64,000 bases of DNA, taken from Elysia chlorotica. Lineage: Eukaryota > Mollusca > Gastropoda > Plakobranchidae. This document shows positions 1 to 63,455 of the stretch, piece by piece (position 1 is the stretch's first letter; every line of letters begins with the position of its first letter). Below the pieces are notes generated by a model, which ran no database searches, had not been told where the DNA came from, and saw only the letters and a list, made by a program, of their open reading frames with translations. The DNA is taken from assembly GCA_003991915.1 (NCBI GenBank), contig RQTK01000784.1, forward strand, positions 1 through 64,000. The letters run 5' to 3'. A program made the position numbers and the translations under genes.

Positions 1-259
1 GATCAGTTAGCAGCCTTATACATTATGTTTGTTCCCCACCCTGATGTTTTTAAAATGTAACCATAATCTGTATTAAAGATTTTGGGCAGCTCATTTTTAG
101 CGCTGCGGCATCCCAATCTTTTGAACTAAATCCTCGCACAGTTAGGATGAGAGTTGTCGTTTCTGACTAAAACTGCCTCATGTATGTTTGTAAATATTGG
201 ATGGAGCACAGATTATATTGTCCTGTACAACTTGTAAGGTGACAAGCAAGTAAAAAAAT

Positions 260-600
260 AAATTGATAAAGAAAAGACTATAATGATGTTACCATAGCTA
301 AGATTCATTTCTAAATACCCCCTTTTTTCTCTTTTTTTTAATGCCAAGTCTTTTTCAGGCAAGTTTTGCTCTTGACTTGACATAACAATCCTAACACGCA
401 GAATGAAAGGAAGAAGAGGGAAAGGCCCACCCAGCACAGTAAGGCCAAGAAACAAATTGATAGAGAAAAGACTAGTATTACAATGTTACCACAGCTGAGA
501 TTCATTTCTTAATACCCCCTTTCTACACTTTATTTTTTAATGCCAAGTCTTTTTCAGGCAAGTTTTCCGCTTGATATGACATAACAATGCTAACAGGCAG
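260..600. repeat. Imperfect direct duplication, two units of about 145 bp
   Basis: Bases 260-401 and 453-600 are alignable copies: both carry an AAATTGATA-GAAAAGACTA start, a run of Cs, an ATGCCAAGTCTTTTTCAGGC core and an ATAACAATCCTAACA-like end. Spacing is about 195 bp. On the minus strand the cores could encode a similar NLPEKDLALK peptide, but I found no splice-compatible exon, so I treat it as repeat DNA. Confidence 0.65.
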
Positions 601-869
601 TAAAACACTGCCACAAAAAGGAGCATGATTAAATCTAGTTTTGACAAAAGACGAATCAAGCACTCTCCTGATAGATATAAATCTTATCCTGAAAATATTT
701 AGAGAATTCTGTACATACATCTTTTTGTGATCCATTTGGTAACGCTGTAGTTTTCATGTTCCCAAGTAAAAAAATCAGACAATGAAAAAAGTTCCTTGCA
801 TGAAGATACATTATTAAACGTATCAATATAAAAGTTTCTTTTAGTTTTCATGATTAGTTTATTTACAAA

Positions 870-2280
870 TGCTTTGTGGTGGAAAAATTATTTGACGATG
901 GACTTCCAGCCCTGTCTTTCTCCATCTTCTCTCTGCTTGTCTTCTCTTGGGCCACCTTAATCTCTATCGTGAACTACTGCGCCGTGGGTCGATCAGTAAC
1001 AGTCCTGATCACGAGAGGCGCAGCGTCATTGAGCACCGATGTCAGCGCCGCGTTAAAACTGCCCACTGTCACTGCGCTGATAGCAGAGAGCGCTGTACGA
1101 AGCAAGGTGCGCAGTTCGTTGACGTTCAGACACTTAAAATTCCTCGTGCATGTTCTTCTTTTCGGGCGTCTTGTTTTCATAACGTTGCATTGTATTAAAA
1201 TAGAACTTTGATCAGAAATACATTAATTTGTCAATGACCTTGACATCTCTAATCAAACTATCTGACTCACGGGCGATGACCCAGTCAAGCGTATGGACTG
1301 ACTTGTGAGTGGGGGACTGCACGAGTTGATAAAGCTCGTTATCACTAAGTAGCGACTTGACTTTGGTCATAAAACTATCACTTTTATCATAATGTAAGTT
1401 GAAATCTCCAGCTATAATAAAAGGGGAAGGGCTGTTTACAAAATGTGTGAGGTGTTGCTGAAATTCACTAAGGAAGTCGAGGGGTTTGGTTCTTGGTGGT
1501 CTGTAAATACACACAATTCTAATGGTTTGGGAATCTTTCTGAAAAGTAAAAAGAGCAACCTCAGCCGATTGAAATTCTATTTTCTGACTTTGAACAGAGA
1601 CTAAATTGGACGGATAAAGAAATCCAATCCCACCGCCACGTCGTCCCTCCCTAGCGAAAGATTTAAATAAGTAATTAGGTGGGGTAAGAGATGCTAGGGT
1701 GGATTCGTCGCCACTCTCATATAGCCAGGTTTCCGTCAGGCAAAGAATATCTAACGAAAGTTCATCGACAAGATCTTTAATGTCCTCAACTTTGTTTCTC
1801 ACTGACTGTATATTTAGGCAGGCGATTCGTCGTCTGGTCTTTGAGGAAGTTTTTTGTGTAGGGATAAACACAATTGTCTTTCACAGCACCTTGTCTCCCA
1901 ATATTTGGTTTTGATGTGAACACATTGGACACCACCTCAATGCGGCGTTGCTTCTGTCGACTCCTCTGAATTTTCGCCTTGTTCTGTTTCTTCTTCGTTG
2001 GAGTTTCGTTTGTATGTGTTTGTCACATGCAGAATATTTCTTTTTGTTTTGTTGACACACGATTTTATGCGTCACTAACCTATCTGCTAGGTGGTTTGAC
2101 AAGTAACCAGATCACGGTTGAGTTGTTTAAGCTCATGGTTCGTATACACAGTCCTGGTAGAGAAACCGACACTACCACAGGGAATGTTATTGGTATGCAA
2201 AACACAGGCCGTCCTGATCAACTGAACTAAGATCACATACAGCACAGCACAGTTAATGTCCATGGTGGGCATTTGGTGTT
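870..2280 (-). mobile_element. Decayed CR1-like non-LTR retrotransposon (LINE) fragment
   Basis: Minus-strand reading gives, in order: an N-terminal leader (TRTVYTNHELKQLNRDLV), a basic linker (RTRRKFRGVDRS), an endonuclease domain, a post-endonuclease segment (ARNFKCLN-like, then VIRTVTDRPTAQ) and a WRKTGLEVHRQ-like motif. Frameshifts and stops separate them, and the reverse transcriptase is absent. It lies in the NCAPD3 intron downstream of exon 38, in the same sense as the gene. Confidence 0.85.
1212..1871 (-). pseudogene. LINE apurinic-type endonuclease domain, truncated
   Basis: A 219-codon open frame with the usual endonuclease motifs: LNIQSVRNK near the start, LTETW (catalytic Glu), YRPPR, AGDFNLH and a DWVIAR strand. 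The frame stops just after VIDKLM, where the final SDH catalytic block should follow, so the enzyme is incomplete. It belongs to the surrounding CR1-like element. Confidence 0.88.
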
Positions 2281-2774
2281 AATTTCAGCACAAAATTGTG
2301 TCTTGCAACAGTACGGCTCAGTGTTATACATCTACAATAAAAACAAGTTCACCTAGCCAAACCGCGAGGCTACCGTCATAGGATTATAAACTCGCACATT
2401 TCCGGAGATTACAAAAACGATGATTGTAAACTGAGGAGGAAAAGACGAAAAAGTGCAGAAAGGCGGGAAAAACCAGAGGAAAGGAGGAAATTCCTCCCTT
2501 TGAACACAAAAACGAGGATTTCTGCGGATCCACGGAAAACTATCATCACTGTGTAATACATATGTACAGGAGGTACAAGGTTTGAACCCCAACAGGTGCT
2601 TCAGTATAAGATTCTTTTGAAACATATGAAGTAAAACAAGTCAAAGATCACTTTTGCAATATTTTTTACTTGCATCCTGACAAGAGTGGGTACGATCACA
2701 GCTCAAGATAAGCTGGGCTTAAAAAAAGTGACTATATAATCTACAATTATAAAGCACTTATCTGCTTGCAGCAC

Positions 2775-56252
<53,478 letters not shown>

Positions 56253-56850
56253 GTTGTAAGATTTAGGGTTTAGGTCTGGATCCTATAATTTAGATTTCAA
56301 CAAAAAGATTATCAGCAGTCTTATTAATAATTAGGGCATGAACGTGTTTACCTGTTTACATTCTCAATATTTCAAAAACACGTAAGCTTAATACATTAGA
56401 CCTCTAGATATTCTAGACCCTTAGTGAGAGTAAGAATTCAGATTAGAAACTAGATTCTACTAGAGAGCTTAAAATCCCATTTTACACTTGGCGCGCTTCA
56501 TAATAGTAACCTCCCTTGTTGTTGTTGTTTTTTTTTTTTTTTGTTCTATTAATAGTTTCTTTAAAGGGAGTGTCTACGTAAACGGTAATCGTGTACCAAG
56601 CTTTAGGACCTATACGTGTGTAGTTTGGCCACATTCGTAAAAAGTGACGTTCAATTCAACGATATTACCGAGGTTGAGACCGACCTCTCTTTGTTCGAGA
56701 CTGGAGTGTACCCGGTGGTTGTCAATGCCAACAAACATGCCTAGAGGAGATAAAACAGGCGCGTGTTCTGGCACTAGTGCATTATGTGGTGCAATGCTTT
56801 TTTTTTTTTACACAGAGGGGTGCAAAGGAAAAGGGGGGTTTGTTGGGGGT
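56253..56850 (-). promoter_or_regulatory. Presumed 5' UTR and promoter region of NCAPD3
   Basis: Placed by position only, upstream of the start codon. An in-frame TAA 21 bases before the ATG closes the upstream frame. I see no TATA box at a fitting distance and no CpG-rich island, so the transcription start cannot be fixed. Confidence 0.35.
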
Positions 56851-56854
56851 GGGG

Positions 56855-57090
56855 GGTCGGTGGCCCTGGGTTAGAACATCGGCTTCCGATGCAAAAGGTC
56901 TGGGTTCGAGCCTTCGCGATTTCGCTCCCAGCTGGTTGGGTTTAATGTGACCGGCTGAGACATGAATCATGGTATCTCCGCCCTGTCTCGTGTGTGGCAG
57001 CACATAAAATTGTCAGACGTCAGTCTTGGGAGCCGTCCACAATATAGCCTATATAGTGTTGATGTTGGATGTTAAATCAACTCAACGCAA
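56855..57090 (+). mobile_element. tRNA-headed SINE, most complete copy
   Basis: Head GGTGGCCCTGGGTTAGAACA with box-B-like GGGTTCGAGCC; middle CAGCTGGTTGGGTTTAATGT and CATGGTATCTCCGCCCTGTC; tail GTCAGACGTCAGTCTTGGGA and GTTGATGTTGGATGTTAAAT. All parts seen in the other copies occur in order here. Confidence 0.85.
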
Positions 57091-58420
57091 AGAAAAGTCC
57101 TTTTTCGACTCCCCAAGGACACCCCTGACTTCAACTTTTGTTCCCGACTTTTTAATTAACCTCTTGCGGTCTTTGAGTAAGAAAATCAAATATCAAGCAT
57201 TTTATGTTCTTGTTTAATCCCAGTGCACTTAGTTTCGGAATGAGTAGGTGTGGTTAAATAGCATTAAGAGCTGATGACAAATCCACATTTTTTTACAGTA
57301 GCTTTTTGGGTTACCTTAATGTTTTAAGGTGTCCAAAAATACCGATAAAAACCACTCGCGCCACGCATTTCGTGGTATGCAAACCGCATGTTATCTTGAA
57401 AAAAAATTCTCTCGAGTCATGTACATACAATATATGTCAGAGTGTGACGCTGATTCGGTGAAGTTGGTCCCTGTTGTAGATCAATTGTTGATTAGTTATA
57501 GTTCATGTGTAGACTCAGACACACTATCTTATCAAGATTAACAAATAAATACCTGAGGGTTGAGAATACAACTCAAGAATGGCCAAATCCAAATCAATAC
57601 TTGCCAACTATCTAGATCTATAATAGATCTCAACAACAGCAAAATAACAGTGCTCACTGTGGCAAGATGTTACAACAAAATGAGAAGTATAAACTCGCCT
57701 CTCTCTCTCTGCCCCAAAAAAGTCAATCTTCTTCCACACCTCCGCGCGCTGCTCTTATAAACACAAAGCACAGACCTAGAAACCCCTAGACTTATCTAGC
57801 TATGTCCAAGAAAGGTCCGTAACATTGCCCTCCATCTTCTCTTCTTAACCCTTTTCACATCTTATAACTTTAGGTCTCTTCCTTGTGTGCGCACTATTTT
57901 AAGGAAAGGTGTGAATAGGTAAAAAGCCTTGATATTAATTTTTTATTATTGTCAAACTGGAAATGTGTAGATCGCGTAGATCAATACAAAAATGTGCTAG
58001 CACAAGAGCGCAATATGTGTTCGAGCAGATGGGAAAAGGCTAATTAAACTTCGAGTAGTTTCTAATAGTTTCTCTGTGTCGGTAACACCCGATTTGGTGA
58101 ACTCCACTATGCATTAGCCTTAGCGTAAGCAATATCACACGGAGTAACTTTCACATATTTTAAATGGCTTTTATTTTTGACTCAACCTTACTTACAAAAT
58201 CATCAACATCAATGCGAGCGTGTAAGTTATTTTGTGAATATGCATTATATTCTTCATCTCCTGTTACACTCTACATACTTTTATTTCTTTTATACCTTGT
58301 CATCTCTTGCATCCCTTCCAAATCAGCTTAAGGGTTTGTTTTGATGTATTCTACCTTCTCTGTGGAGTTTTCCTTACATTTCCTCAACAGCAACTTAATT
58401 CGTTTAACAGACCAGAGAGT
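57091..58420. other. Intergenic, nothing recognised
   Basis: AT-rich sequence without a supported gene; short open frames have no family features. Confidence 0.6.
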
Positions 58421-58650
<230 letters not shown>

Positions 58651-58769
58651 AGAGACTTACATGAGTAGGGTCGGCAAAAAATACCATAGATGAAAAGTAT
58701 CAAAGAGAAGTATGAGAGAGAGAGAGATAGAGTGAGATATATATATATATATATATAGCGTTGTTGTTG

Positions 58770-59140
58770 TTGGGTTGGTTTTGAGCTCCTGAATGGACGG
58801 CAGATCCGCACCAAACTCGACGTCATCGTCCCAGCGCAGAGACTGACCCCAGCCACAGTTCGGAGAGAGCCGGCACCTGCCCGCCGTCTCACCAAAGACA
58901 GTCCCTGTTTTGCCCTCTCTTACAAGGCAGGGCGCAGAGACACGTGGAAACCAGCCGTGGTGACTGCTTACCTTGGTCACCAACTTTTCGAGGTCCGTGT
59001 GCTTCCAGACGGCCCGACGTGGAGACGACACGTCGACCAATTGCGACCTCGACACGCACGTCATCAGCATGGACATATTGTGAACTCTGATAAGTCTTAG
59101 ATTGTGATTATTTGAAGAACTGTTGATGGACACTTTCATT
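58770..59140 (+). pseudogene. Ty3/gypsy polyprotein C-terminus
   Basis: The plus strand reads LLNGRQIRTKLDVIVPAQRL, then ALSYKAGRRDTWKPAVVTAY, then VRVLPDGPTWRRHVDQLRPR. This is the region after the integrase core (GRQ-RT-LD, then DG-WRRHVDQLR) of Ty3/gypsy pol. Everything upstream is gone, and (TA)n and (GA)n tracts adjoin it. Its GC content is higher than its surroundings. Confidence 0.8.
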
Positions 59141-59171
59141 TAGTCTTCATGCTTTCAGACTGAAGGGGAGG

Positions 59172-59534
59172 TGTTATGTAGGGGAAATAATTTAACTAGA
59201 CTTATTATCCAAAACCAAGGGAAACAATTCTTTATTTTGTATTATATTTCACATTTCATGTTTCCCTAACAATATGTCAATGTATATACTGTATTTACTA
59301 TTGTTTAATGTATATCATACTATGCTGATTATTTGCTCATGTTAAGAGTGACTGAGTATTGTGTGCGTGTTTATTATTTGTCATCTGTACATTACTATGA
59401 TTATGTGATCAACCTATCTTGTACATGGATAATGATGTTATGACACCTCAAAGTAAATAAACGTGTTTGTAATTCACCAATCCAAGATTTCCCGCGTTCC
59501 TGTTTTTCAAGTTCAAGAATCTCAAGTTGTTACA
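59172..59534 (+). mobile_element. Ty3/gypsy 3' LTR
   Basis: It begins TGTTATGTAGGGG directly after a polypurine stretch (GAAGGGGAGG) and ends TTGTTACA, giving the TG...CA ends of an LTR. Length 363 bp. An AATAAA near the right end suits a polyadenylation signal. It follows the pol C-terminus in the right order and strand. No matching 5' LTR is in the window. Confidence 0.75.
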
Positions 59535-59770
59535 AGCAAGAAACACAACAATGTCCATGTTTCACTTGCATATAAGAACGGTGACCACACAAAACATTTC
59601 ATTGTTCTCAGTCTGGTTGGCAATTTATATATAGACAGACAGACAGTCAGACATACAGAAAGACAGATGGGTGGATACATTATGATATAAAGTTAGGTAG
59701 AGCACATAAACGAGCTCATTTGGGTTGACTGGCTCATTTTATGGTCAGATTGGAATTTTTAGCATCCGAT

Positions 59771-59794
59771 CAAGGACTACTATAGTAGTCCTTG
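59771..59794. repeat. 24-bp perfect palindrome flanked by 8-bp direct repeats
   Basis: CAAGGACTACTA is followed directly by its reverse complement. CATCCGAT stands immediately on the left (59763-59770) and again on the right (59795-59802). Confidence 0.95.
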
Positions 59795-60119
59795 CATCCG
59801 ATATAAGATCAGATAATGTGGAATAAAAGACCATTTTCTGTACTGCATTCGATATTCTCACTGATATCTGCTTACGCTACACTTACTTAACCACCCATTC
59901 ATAACTAAACTCCCTTCCTTTATCTATTTAATATAACTTGCTATTCAGGCATGTCTTTGTTTAGTACTCGCATGAGATATCCATGAATTTTTTCAGTTCG
60001 TTATTTAAAAAAAAATTGATTAATTATTATAGTTTTGTTTGTTCAAACTAACCACAACTATTTATTTTCATATAACAATGAATAATGTCTCAAAATATAC
60101 TGTGTCCAATCACACTTAG

Positions 60120-60590
60120 ACCTCTGGGTTGGAGTGTCTCAGGCTAAAGGACGAGACAAAGTGGTACTCGACTGGAACATTCTCATCTTACCTACGCCTT
60201 CCTACCGATAAGTGAACAGCATCCACAGTGTCATACTTGCAAAATCTATCAATTATCCATAAGTCACATTCTGGCTGAAACTGTCCGCCTTTTCACCGGG
60301 AAAGAAATCTGCACTTGGCCTCTAAATCATTGGAGAGCATACTTACTTATGTTAATCCTCAGCGACTTCTGAAGTTTATAAAGGTTAACTGGGATACTCA
60401 TACACATGGATCTGTCAAAGTATTGTATATATACTTCACTTTTAACCAACCGTTTAATGTAAGATTGTTGTACTTTTGCCACGATCCACCGTTGCTACTA
60501 GTATAATGTATTAACGGGCTTAGGACATGATGGGCACAATATAGCCGTCATTGTGCTGACGTGCCGTAAAAACAAACTCACTCACTGTCT
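60120..60590 (+). mobile_element. LINE 3' end (RNase H-like tail and 3' UTR)
   Basis: Plus-strand pieces read EHSHLTYAFLPISEQHPQCH, then TCKIYQLSISHILAE. This matches the GHSxLTHxxLL..E.PPxC..C...LTxxHIL block at the end of many LINE ORF2 proteins. The 3' UTR ends GGGCACAATATAGCCGTCAT, then GTGCCGTAAAAA and an ACTC repeat. Frameshifts are present and the 5' part is missing. Confidence 0.75.
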
Positions 60591-60783
60591 AATAATTATG
60601 ACTTGGGATCTTTCAGCTCATGATTTTAAAGGATGCATTAGGCTAGTTGTTAGGTAGGCTAGCGACATAGCGTTCATCACTGCCCTTTAGTAATGGCGCT
60701 CGTTCCAACTGGTAAAGGAGTACGCTATAAGAGCCCGCGCGTCCTCTAGTCCTTTAAAAAGTATCTCCATGACTATGCCCAAA

Positions 60784-60875
60784 ATTGTTTGCCAGAATGC
60801 CAACTGATGCCAACGCACGAACAACAAACATTGTTTGCCAGAATGCCAACTGATGCCAACGCACGAACAACAAAC
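60784..60875. repeat. Perfect tandem duplication of 46 bp
   Basis: Two identical units (ATTGTTTGCCAGAATGCCAA and onward to ACAACAAAC), followed by the first four bases of a third. No mismatches. Confidence 0.97.
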
Positions 60876-61319
60876 ATTGGAGAAGTCGAACGACGTTAGC
60901 GCGTTTTTTAGATTAAAGACTTGTAGTTGTAATCCCTACTCTTGTTTAAAATGATTATTTTCGTTTAAAATGTGATTTAATAGTTTAATATTTCATAAAT
61001 GGTTAACAAAAAATTAAAACCTAATTTGAGCGTAGGCACCTCTTTTTAGTCAGCATCTGGCACCGAGTTTGCTGTTATGGATGATGAATGCTTGATGGCT
61101 TGAATCATTGAGACATTGATTGAAGCGCGAACGTAACTTGTTTTTCAGTTTCAGACAGCCGTAGAAAAGGTTTCCTAAATTACATTTGAACCCGTGGCTC
61201 AAATTTTTCATCTATAGACCTGCAGGGACCTAGTGCATTCACTAGATCTAGATCTAGATCTACAGGTACGTGCGGGAATTGCACGCCTCGCCACAGTCGA
61301 AAATGCTGAGATCGACGAC

Positions 61320-61436
61320 TGGGCACTCCTTGAGTTTTGTGGTCCATCTAGCCTATGGGCAATCAAATTGGTGGGTGGGCGGAATTTGAGGGGCGAATGG
61401 GTAAGATTTGATTACATCAGAGTCAGTCAACCTGTA

Positions 61437-61503
<67 letters not shown>

Positions 61504-61530
61504 ACAGAGCAAGCGAGTGTGAGAGACAGA
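61320..61530 (+). repeat. Unclassified repeat with embedded (GA)n, plus copy
   Basis: It contains GGGCACTCCTTGAGTTTTGT, GTGGGTGGGCGGAATTTGAG, CAGTCAACCTG, about 30 GA units, and CGAGTGTGAGAGACAGAG. All of these recur in inverted order at 63310-63455, with the GA tract much shorter there. A shorter inverted piece is at 62925-63003. Confidence 0.8.
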
Positions 61531-61880
61531 GTTAGAGTTTTAATTGCTAAACATATCAATTTTATGTGCTTGTAGGCCTATATAATGTTTGTCCACACTC
61601 CTATTCCTAACCCGCATTGAACACATGTTCAAATAAACAACTGAATGTATCAAATCGTTTCCTGTCTTTTGAATCAAACAAATCATGCCAATACAATAAA
61701 AAAATAATAATAAAAACACAGGAAGGATAGATGTACTCATGTAGATCTAGCTGGCAGGTATTTTTTTCATTTTTAATGGAACCAAATGACATGACAACTT
61801 AAACGTTAAAGACAGGTAGATCTAGTAGATCTATAGCTGGAAGGCATTTTATTCCAGTTTTATTTAGGCCATTGGTCGAC

Positions 61881-62020
61881 ACTACGCAGTTCGCGCTCAG
61901 AAAGACGAACTTTCCTACTACGCGGTTCACGTTCAGAAAGTCGAACCTCCCCACTACGCAGTTCCCTTTCAGAGTCAAACTTTGCAGTTACGCAGTTAGC
62001 TTTTCGAAAGTTTCGAACAA
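61881..62020. repeat. 36-bp tandem repeat, about 3.7 copies
   Basis: The unit is ACTACGCAGTTCGCGCTCAG followed by AAAGACGAACTTTCCT, repeated at 61881, 61917, 61953 and 61988. The period is a multiple of three, so the minus strand reads a 12-residue repeat (SERELRS-EVRL). A diverged inverted unit occurs near 62860. Confidence 0.88.
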
Positions 62021-62924
62021 GCATCTTGCTGGATTGAAAGGCAATGAGCAACCAAGCCGATGTGAACATGAATTGCCATGGATTGATAAACAATGGTGAC
62101 AATGAGGGTCAATTTTGGAGCAGTGTTGCTGATAATACGCTGTGCAAGCATAATTGCTAAGAATTAATAGAAGAGCCTTCAAAGCGTCGCTTGGGGTTAG
62201 TGAACAGTTCATGATAAAGAATTACATATAGTTCCACATGTTTGTACCAGTTTTTCTTGTTATTGAGGGAGTGGTACTTTTTTATTTCATGTTTTTGTGT
62301 CCTTTCAGTTGCAGTATAATGTTTTGCTCATCAATTTTCTCTATACTAATAAGAGTAAAACTAAGCAAGAACGGTTCAAGGAGACTCGAGTCACCTCTTG
62401 TCATCTTTAATGACTGAAGCAAATACTCAGCAACTTCAGTAAAGGCAGTACATAAGATTTACAAGCAAATTCCCTTCGTTAGGTTAAAAATAATAATGCA
62501 TAAACGAAGCAATAGAATACAAGTCAGAATTAGAGCAGTAATAATATACAACATATAACTTAATTAACTAGCTTGTACATGTAATAAACATATTTTATTT
62601 CGAGAGGGTACATGTTTTGACCAGCTTTCCCATTTTTGTTGGCTGCGCTGCATGTCTTGAATGAAGATTTCACAAATGGCTGAAACGTTTGCGAGCAATA
62701 TTCGGCTATCGTATTGAAAAACTCATCCCAACTAGAAAAAACTTGATTCACCTCAAGGGACGACATGCTGCCTGATCGTCTTGAAGTCGAAGTGCCCGCT
62801 CAACGGGTAAATGGACTAAGCTTTGTGAAAGTGAAACAACAAAGAAGATCGGTTCTGACGTCATAGAACTGCGCGTTGAGAAAGTTGAACTTCCCCACAA
62901 CGAACTGCGAGGCGAGCACCCACT

Positions 62925-63003
62925 TCATTTTATTTAGCGAATTCCACCCGCCCACCCATTTGATCGCCCACAGGCTAGGGACCACAAAACTCAAGGAGTG
63001 CCG
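62925..63003 (-). repeat. Unclassified repeat, short inverted piece
   Basis: Contains CACCCGCCCACCCATTTGAT and AGGGACCACAAAACTCAAGG, matching 61330-61400 in reverse complement. Another fragment (GGGCGATCGAATGGGTGGGC) is at about 63090 on the plus strand. Confidence 0.8.
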
Positions 63004-63309
63004 ACGACTGTGACCCCAAACTCTCTAATATAGATCTTTGCTAGAGTTCAGTCTCATGTTTCTAAGCTTGCTCGAATCTGTGTAGCTTGTGGGCGATCGA
63101 ATGGGTGGGCGGGTGGGGGTGATATTCGATAATTATTAAAATTGAATAAAATAAAAAAAAAACAGTGCCGATTTGGTTGTATCATTGTATTCAATTCTTT
63201 ATTTGAACACATGTAGAATGCGGGTGGGGAAAAGGTGGTGGGGACAAACATACACAAGCATATAAAATTGATATATATTATATGTTAAGCAATTGAAACT
63301 CTATATTTG

Positions 63310-63455
63310 TCTCTCACACTCGCTTTTTCTCTCTCTTCACAGGTTGACTGACTCCAATGTAAACAAATCCTACCCACTCACCCTTCAAATTCCGCCCACT
63401 CACCCATTTGATTACCCATAGGCTAGGGACCACAAAACTCAAGGAGTGCCCAATA
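63310..63455 (-). repeat. Unclassified repeat, inverted copy
   Basis: Reverse complement of most of 61320-61530, including the stretch around CAGGTTGACTGACTC, a short CT run and CAAATTCCGCCCACTCACCC. The two copies lie about 1.8 kb apart. Confidence 0.8.

Noticed and set aside
876..1211. Plus-strand 111-codon open frame
   Set aside because: It is the reverse shadow of the post-endonuclease part of the minus-strand LINE.
1881..2102. Separate small basic protein on the minus strand
   Set aside because: Its RTRRKFRGVDRS segment is the linker that precedes the endonuclease in CR1-like LINEs, so it belongs to that element.
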